Part shown: positions 61,284 through 64,000 of the stretch, one piece after another | Position numbering within the stretch: the first letter of the stretch is position 1 | Layout: each line of letters opens with the position of its first letter | Origin: Microbacterium sp. | GTDB taxonomy: Bacteria > Actinomycetota > Actinomycetes > Actinomycetales > Microbacteriaceae | Length of the DNA: 64,000 nt | Reading direction: 5' to 3' | Assembly (NCBI GenBank): GCA_013823625.1 | Contig: PNMM01000001.1 | Span: 186,001-250,000 of the forward strand | The notes under the pieces: model-generated | What the model saw: only the letters and a program-made list of their open reading frames with translations | Databases searched by the model: none | What the model was told of the DNA's origin: nothing | Program-made: the position numbers and the translations under genes

Positions 61284-62726
61284 TTACTCTCCGGTCGGCG
61301 CAGAACCCGCGCTCGAGCCACCTGTACCCGAGCCGCCCGTGCGACGGCGACGGCGGCGCCGAGGTGTGCCCGAGCCTTCGGCGCGCGGTTCGCTCGTGGC
61401 GGCGGGCCCCGCGGTGCTGGAGCCACCCGATGCGGTGCCGCGCGAACCAGACCCGCGTGAGTCGCCCCGCCCGCTCGAGTTGCCCGAGCGGCTGCGCTCG
61501 CGCGGCGGGTGCGAGGCCTCACGCTCAACCTTGGGAATAGGCGTCGACTTCAGCCGACCCTTGGAGCCCGCGGGAATGTCGAGGTCGGTGTAGAGGTGCG
61601 GTGACGACGAGTAGGTTTCGACCGGCTCGGGCTGGTTCATCTCGAGCGCGCGGTTGATGAGCGCCCATTTGTGCATGTCGGCCCAGTCGACGAACGTCAC
61701 GGCGATGCCGGTCTTGCCCGCGCGGCCGGTGCGGCCGGCGCGGTGCAGGTAGGTGTCGTGATCGTCGGGCACCGTGTGATTGATCACGTGGGTGACGTCG
61801 TTGACGTCAATGCCGCGAGCCGCGACATCCGTGGCAATCAAGATGTCTTTCTTGCCCGCCTTGAACGCCGCCATGGCGCGCTCGCGCTGCTCTTGATTGA
61901 GGTCACCGTGCACAGCAGCGGCGTTGTAGCCGCGGTCGTTGAGTTCTTCGACGAGCTTCGCGGCGGCGCGCTTGGTGCGCGTGAAGATCACGGTCTTGCC
62001 GCGACCTTCAGCCTGCAGAATGCGGCCAACGACCTCGTCTTTGTCGAGCGCGTGGGCGCGATAGACGACGTGCTTGATGTTGGCCTGCGTGAGGCCTTCA
62101 TCGGGGTCGGTTGCACGAATGTGGATGGGCTTCGACATGAAGCGCCGCGCGAGGGCGACGATCGGGCCCGGCATCGTCGCCGAGAACAACATGGTGTGAC
62201 GTGTGGGCTTGGTCTGCGCGAAGAGCTTCTCGATGTCGCTCAAGAAGCCGAGGTCGAGCATCTTGTCGGCCTCGTCGAGCACCATGACCTCAACGTTGGC
62301 GAGGCTCAGAAGCCGCTGGCTCGCGAGGTCGAGCAAGCGGCCAGGCGTGCCGATGACGATTTGGGCGCCCGCCTTGAGCTGCTCGATCTGGCCCTCGTAG
62401 GCCTTGCCGCCGTAGATCGAAACGATCTTGACGTCGCGGTTGACGGCGGCGGTCTCGAGGTCTTCAGTCACCTGAACGCACAGCTCGCGCGTGGGAACCA
62501 CGACGAGCGCCTTGACGCCCGGCTCGGGGTGCAGGCCGAGACGTTGAATGAGCGGAAGGCCGAAGCCAAAGGTCTTGCCGGTGCCGGTTTTGGCCTGGCC
62601 AATGATGTCTTGGCCGCTGAGGGCCAGGGGAATGGTCTGCTCTTGAATGGGGAAGGGCTCGATAATGCCCTTGGCCGCGAGAGCCTCGACCATGTCGGGC
62701 TCAATGCCCAGGTCAGTGAAAGTCAC
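61284..62726 (-). CDS. DEAD-box ATP-dependent RNA helicase (RhlE-like)
   Basis: A 480-residue helicase. Q motif region FTDLGIEPDMVEAL, then motif I AKTGTGKTFGF, Ia VVPTRELCVQV, Ib TPGRLLDL, II VLDEADKML, III FSATMP, and C-terminal-lobe motifs IFTRTKR, DVAARGIDV and HRAGRTGRAG are all present. After residue 380 there is a long Arg/Gly/Ser-rich tail (PRRRRRRRTGGSGTGGSS) for RNA binding. The GTG at 62726 begins family homology; the 24-codon upstream extension is rejected. It may assist ribosome assembly or mRNA decay. Confidence 0.94.
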   Translation of the reverse strand: MTFTDLGIEPDMVEALAAKGIIEPFPIQEQTIPLALSGQDIIGQAKTGTGKTFGFGLPLIQRLGLHPEPGVKALVVVPTRELCVQVTEDLETAAVNRDVKIVSIYGGKAYEGQIEQLKAGAQIVIGTPGRLLDLASQRLLSLANVEVMVLDEADKMLDLGFLSDIEKLFAQTKPTRHTMLFSATMPGPIVALARRFMSKPIHIRATDPDEGLTQANIKHVVYRAHALDKDEVVGRILQAEGRGKTVIFTRTKRAAAKLVEELNDRGYNAAAVHGDLNQEQRERAMAAFKAGKKDILIATDVAARGIDVNDVTHVINHTVPDDHDTYLHRAGRTGRAGKTGIAVTFVDWADMHKWALINRALEMNQPEPVETYSSSPHLYTDLDIPAGSKGRLKSTPIPKVEREASHPPRERSRSGNSSGRGDSRGSGSRGTASGGSSTAGPAATSEPRAEGSGTPRRRRRRRTGGSGTGGSSAGSAPTGE

Positions 62727-62802
62727 GAGTGTGTGTCGCCTGTCGTTGTATAGAAGTGAATGCCAGTTTAGCCGTCGGGTGCTCATCGGCGGGGCCATCG
62801 CC

Positions 62803-62808
62803 TAGGCT
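62803..62808 (+). promoter_or_regulatory. Leaderless -10 element (TAGGCT)
   Basis: TAGGCT ends exactly 7 nt before the GTG of the MiaE-like gene. Confidence 0.7.
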
Positions 62809-62814
62809 GGGCGC

Positions 62815-63531
62815 GTGGCTTCGTGGTTCAGACGGCAGCGCCCTCGCGTCGAGGCGCCGACCCTGACCCCGCGCGACACGGCGGCGGCGGCCCTCAAGGT
62901 TGATCTTGGCGAGTTGGCCCCGGCCCCCGACGTATTTCTCGGGCACTGCGCCGCTCTGCACCTCGTCTTCATCGAGCAGCTCACGACGGCCATGACGAAT
63001 GCGCCGCGCGTTGCCGATAAAGACGCTCTCGCGCGCGTTTCGGGTGTGGTTCTCACCCGCTACCTCGCCTTGTCGACCGAGATCGAGCGCATGCAGCTAG
63101 ACCGCAGTGATGTCATGCAACCGCACCTCGAGGGCGTCGAAGAGTTCGAGCGTCGCACGCGCGGCGGCGAGTGGCACGAGCAAGTGGCAAGTGCCCACGT
63201 CACGATCGGCTTTCTCACCGACTTCTGGGTGCAGCTCGCCGCGGGCCTGCCGGGCGACCTGCGCGGGCGCGTGACCGAAGCCCTGACGCTCGGAGACCTG
63301 CAGAATCCGGTGCATCGCGTTATCGAGCGCGCGATCGCGACCAACCCCAAGCTCTCGTCGCGCCTGGCGCTCTGGTGCCGTCGACTGGTCGGCGACACCA
63401 TGTTGCAAGCGCGTTCCGCTCTCGTCATGCACGACGACCCGTTGCGTGATGAAGAGCAAATCGAGCCCGTCTTCACCGAGCTCATTTCGGAGCACACGCG
63501 GCGCATGGATCGCCTCGGGCTCACGGCATAG
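62815..63531 (+). CDS. Ferritin-like fold protein, MiaE-like
   Basis: A 238-residue, all-helical protein resembling the actinobacterial ferritin-like family related to tRNA-(ms2io6A)-hydroxylase (MiaE_2). Candidate diiron ligands are in FIEQLTTAM, TEIERMQLD and EWHEQVASAHVTIGF. It is usually encoded beside a DEAD-box helicase, as here, which would suit an RNA-related role. Whether it hydroxylates tRNA has not been established from sequence. GTG start with leaderless -10. Confidence 0.8.
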   Translation: MASWFRRQRPRVEAPTLTPRDTAAAALKVDLGELAPAPDVFLGHCAALHLVFIEQLTTAMTNAPRVADKDALARVSGVVLTRYLALSTEIERMQLDRSDVMQPHLEGVEEFERRTRGGEWHEQVASAHVTIGFLTDFWVQLAAGLPGDLRGRVTEALTLGDLQNPVHRVIERAIATNPKLSSRLALWCRRLVGDTMLQARSALVMHDDPLRDEEQIEPVFTELISEHTRRMDRLGLTA

Positions 63532-63538
63532 GAGCGTC

Positions 63539-63856
63539 ATGGCTGAGCAACAACCATCGAGCATGTTCCGCACGCTGCCCCGCACGCGGCTGGGGTGGTG
63601 GGGGTTCGGGATGCTCGGCGCGGGCGCCGCGCTGCAGCTCGTGCAAAGTGCTCTCGTGTGGGCCACGGGCGCGTGGGGCCTCGACGCGGCCGTGCGGGTG
63701 CCCGACCTGGCGTTCGTCATCGTCATGGCAAGCGGGGTCGTTCTCTCGGCGCTCGCCGTGCTGCTGCGCCGGGACTACTCGATCATGATGATCGCCCTCG
63801 CCGCCGTGACTCTGATTAGCCTCGGCGGCGTCGCGATTCGGACGTTTACGGGTTAG
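63539..63856 (+). CDS. Small membrane protein
   Basis: A 105-residue protein with three hydrophobic segments (WWGFGMLGAGAALQLVQSAL, LAFVIVMASGVVLSALAVLL, IMMIALAAVTLISLGGVAI). AGGAG at 63530-63534 and start of hydrophobic homology place the ATG at 63539. It follows the MiaE-like gene by 7 nt, so it is probably co-transcribed. I do not recognise a family. Its TAG overlaps the convergent partial gene's stop. Confidence 0.72.
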   Translation: MAEQQPSSMFRTLPRTRLGWWGFGMLGAGAALQLVQSALVWATGAWGLDAAVRVPDLAFVIVMASGVVLSALAVLLRRDYSIMMIALAAVTLISLGGVAIRTFTG

Positions 63857-64000
63857 CGCTCGTTGACCGGGCGTCGTCGCACGGCGATGACGCCGGCGCC
63901 GGCGAGCAGCAGCAGGCCGGCGAACGCGGCGAGCGGCAACAGGCTGTCGCTGGGGCCGGTCTCGGCAAGCTCTTCCGCGACCGGGTTCCAGTTCAGCACC
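63853..64000 (-). CDS. C-terminal fragment of a LAXTG sortase-anchored surface protein
   Basis: Only the last 48 codons are inside the window. They read NWNPVAEELAETGPSDS, then a hydrophobic helix of about 22 residues, then VRRRPVNER and stop. LAETG plus helix plus basic tail is the class E sortase sorting signal, the same type as in the protein at 4053-5675. The ectodomain lies beyond the right edge. Confidence 0.8.
   Translation of the reverse strand, partial: VLNWNPVAEELAETGPSDSLLPLAAFAGLLLLAGAGVIAVRRRPVNER

Overview
The window looks like one contiguous piece of an actinobacterial chromosome, most likely Microbacteriaceae (a Microcella-like genome is plausible but not proven). Reasons: high G+C throughout, frequent GTG starts, a diaminopimelate pathway built from dapC, dapD and dapE, a 7Fe ferredoxin beside dapC, otsAB trehalose genes, a DUF3117 protein, and a gene order from fdxA to the MgtE-like gene that recalls the Mycobacterium Rv1177-Rv1232 region. 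Gene density is very high. There is no insertion sequence, prophage, CRISPR array or rRNA, and no stretch over 300 bases lacks a gene.

Layout. 1-6.1 kb: a DedA fragment cut by the window edge, a GT4 glycosyltransferase, tRNA-Lys(CTT), an L-lactate permease, a LysE/RhtB exporter, a secreted protein with a class E sortase (LAXTG) signal, and a small membrane protein. 6.2-11.5 kb: a TetR regulator with two palindromic operators, then a translationally coupled MMPL transporter and YhgE/Pip protein. The MMPL protein carries a C-terminal domain that reads as a degenerate ABC ATPase. 11.6-18.4 kb: a probable ethanolamine (or related amine) utilisation locus, with permease, glutamine-synthetase-like ligase, gamma-glutamyl hydrolase, aldehyde dehydrogenase, SDR dehydrogenase and GntR/FadR regulator. 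18.5-21.7 kb: a TIM-barrel isomerase/epimerase and otsA-otsB. 21.7-28 kb: a six-gene Mrp Na+/H+ antiporter operon with fused A and B subunits. 28-33.2 kb: ilvD and ilvBNC. 33.3-38 kb: a secreted lamin-tail/metallophosphoesterase protein and small membrane proteins. 38-42 kb: serA, leuB, ilvE. 42-47.5 kb: fdxA, dapC, citrate synthase, dapD and dapE. 47.5-64 kb: a PIG-V-like mannosyltransferase, DUF3117, O-methyltransferase, tatB, LysR with a 36-residue membrane peptide, an MgtE-N/CBS - DUF1003 - Mrp operon, a YflT-like protein, aminopeptidase P, an EEP-family membrane protein, a PHP phosphatase, a serine hydrolase lipoprotein, an MFS exporter, a DEAD-box helicase, a MiaE-like ferritin-fold protein, and the anchor end of a second LAXTG protein.

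How it fits together. Much of the window is biosynthesis: branched-chain amino acids (ilvD, ilvBNC, leuB, ilvE), serine (serA) and lysine/diaminopimelate (dapC, dapD, dapE), beside citrate synthase. The accessory parts are a regulated export/envelope operon, the amine-degradation locus, and surface proteins whose sortase lies outside the window. The most consistent non-coding signal is a -10-like hexamer (TANNNT) ending exactly 7 nt before the start codon in at least twelve genes, which implies widespread leaderless transcription.
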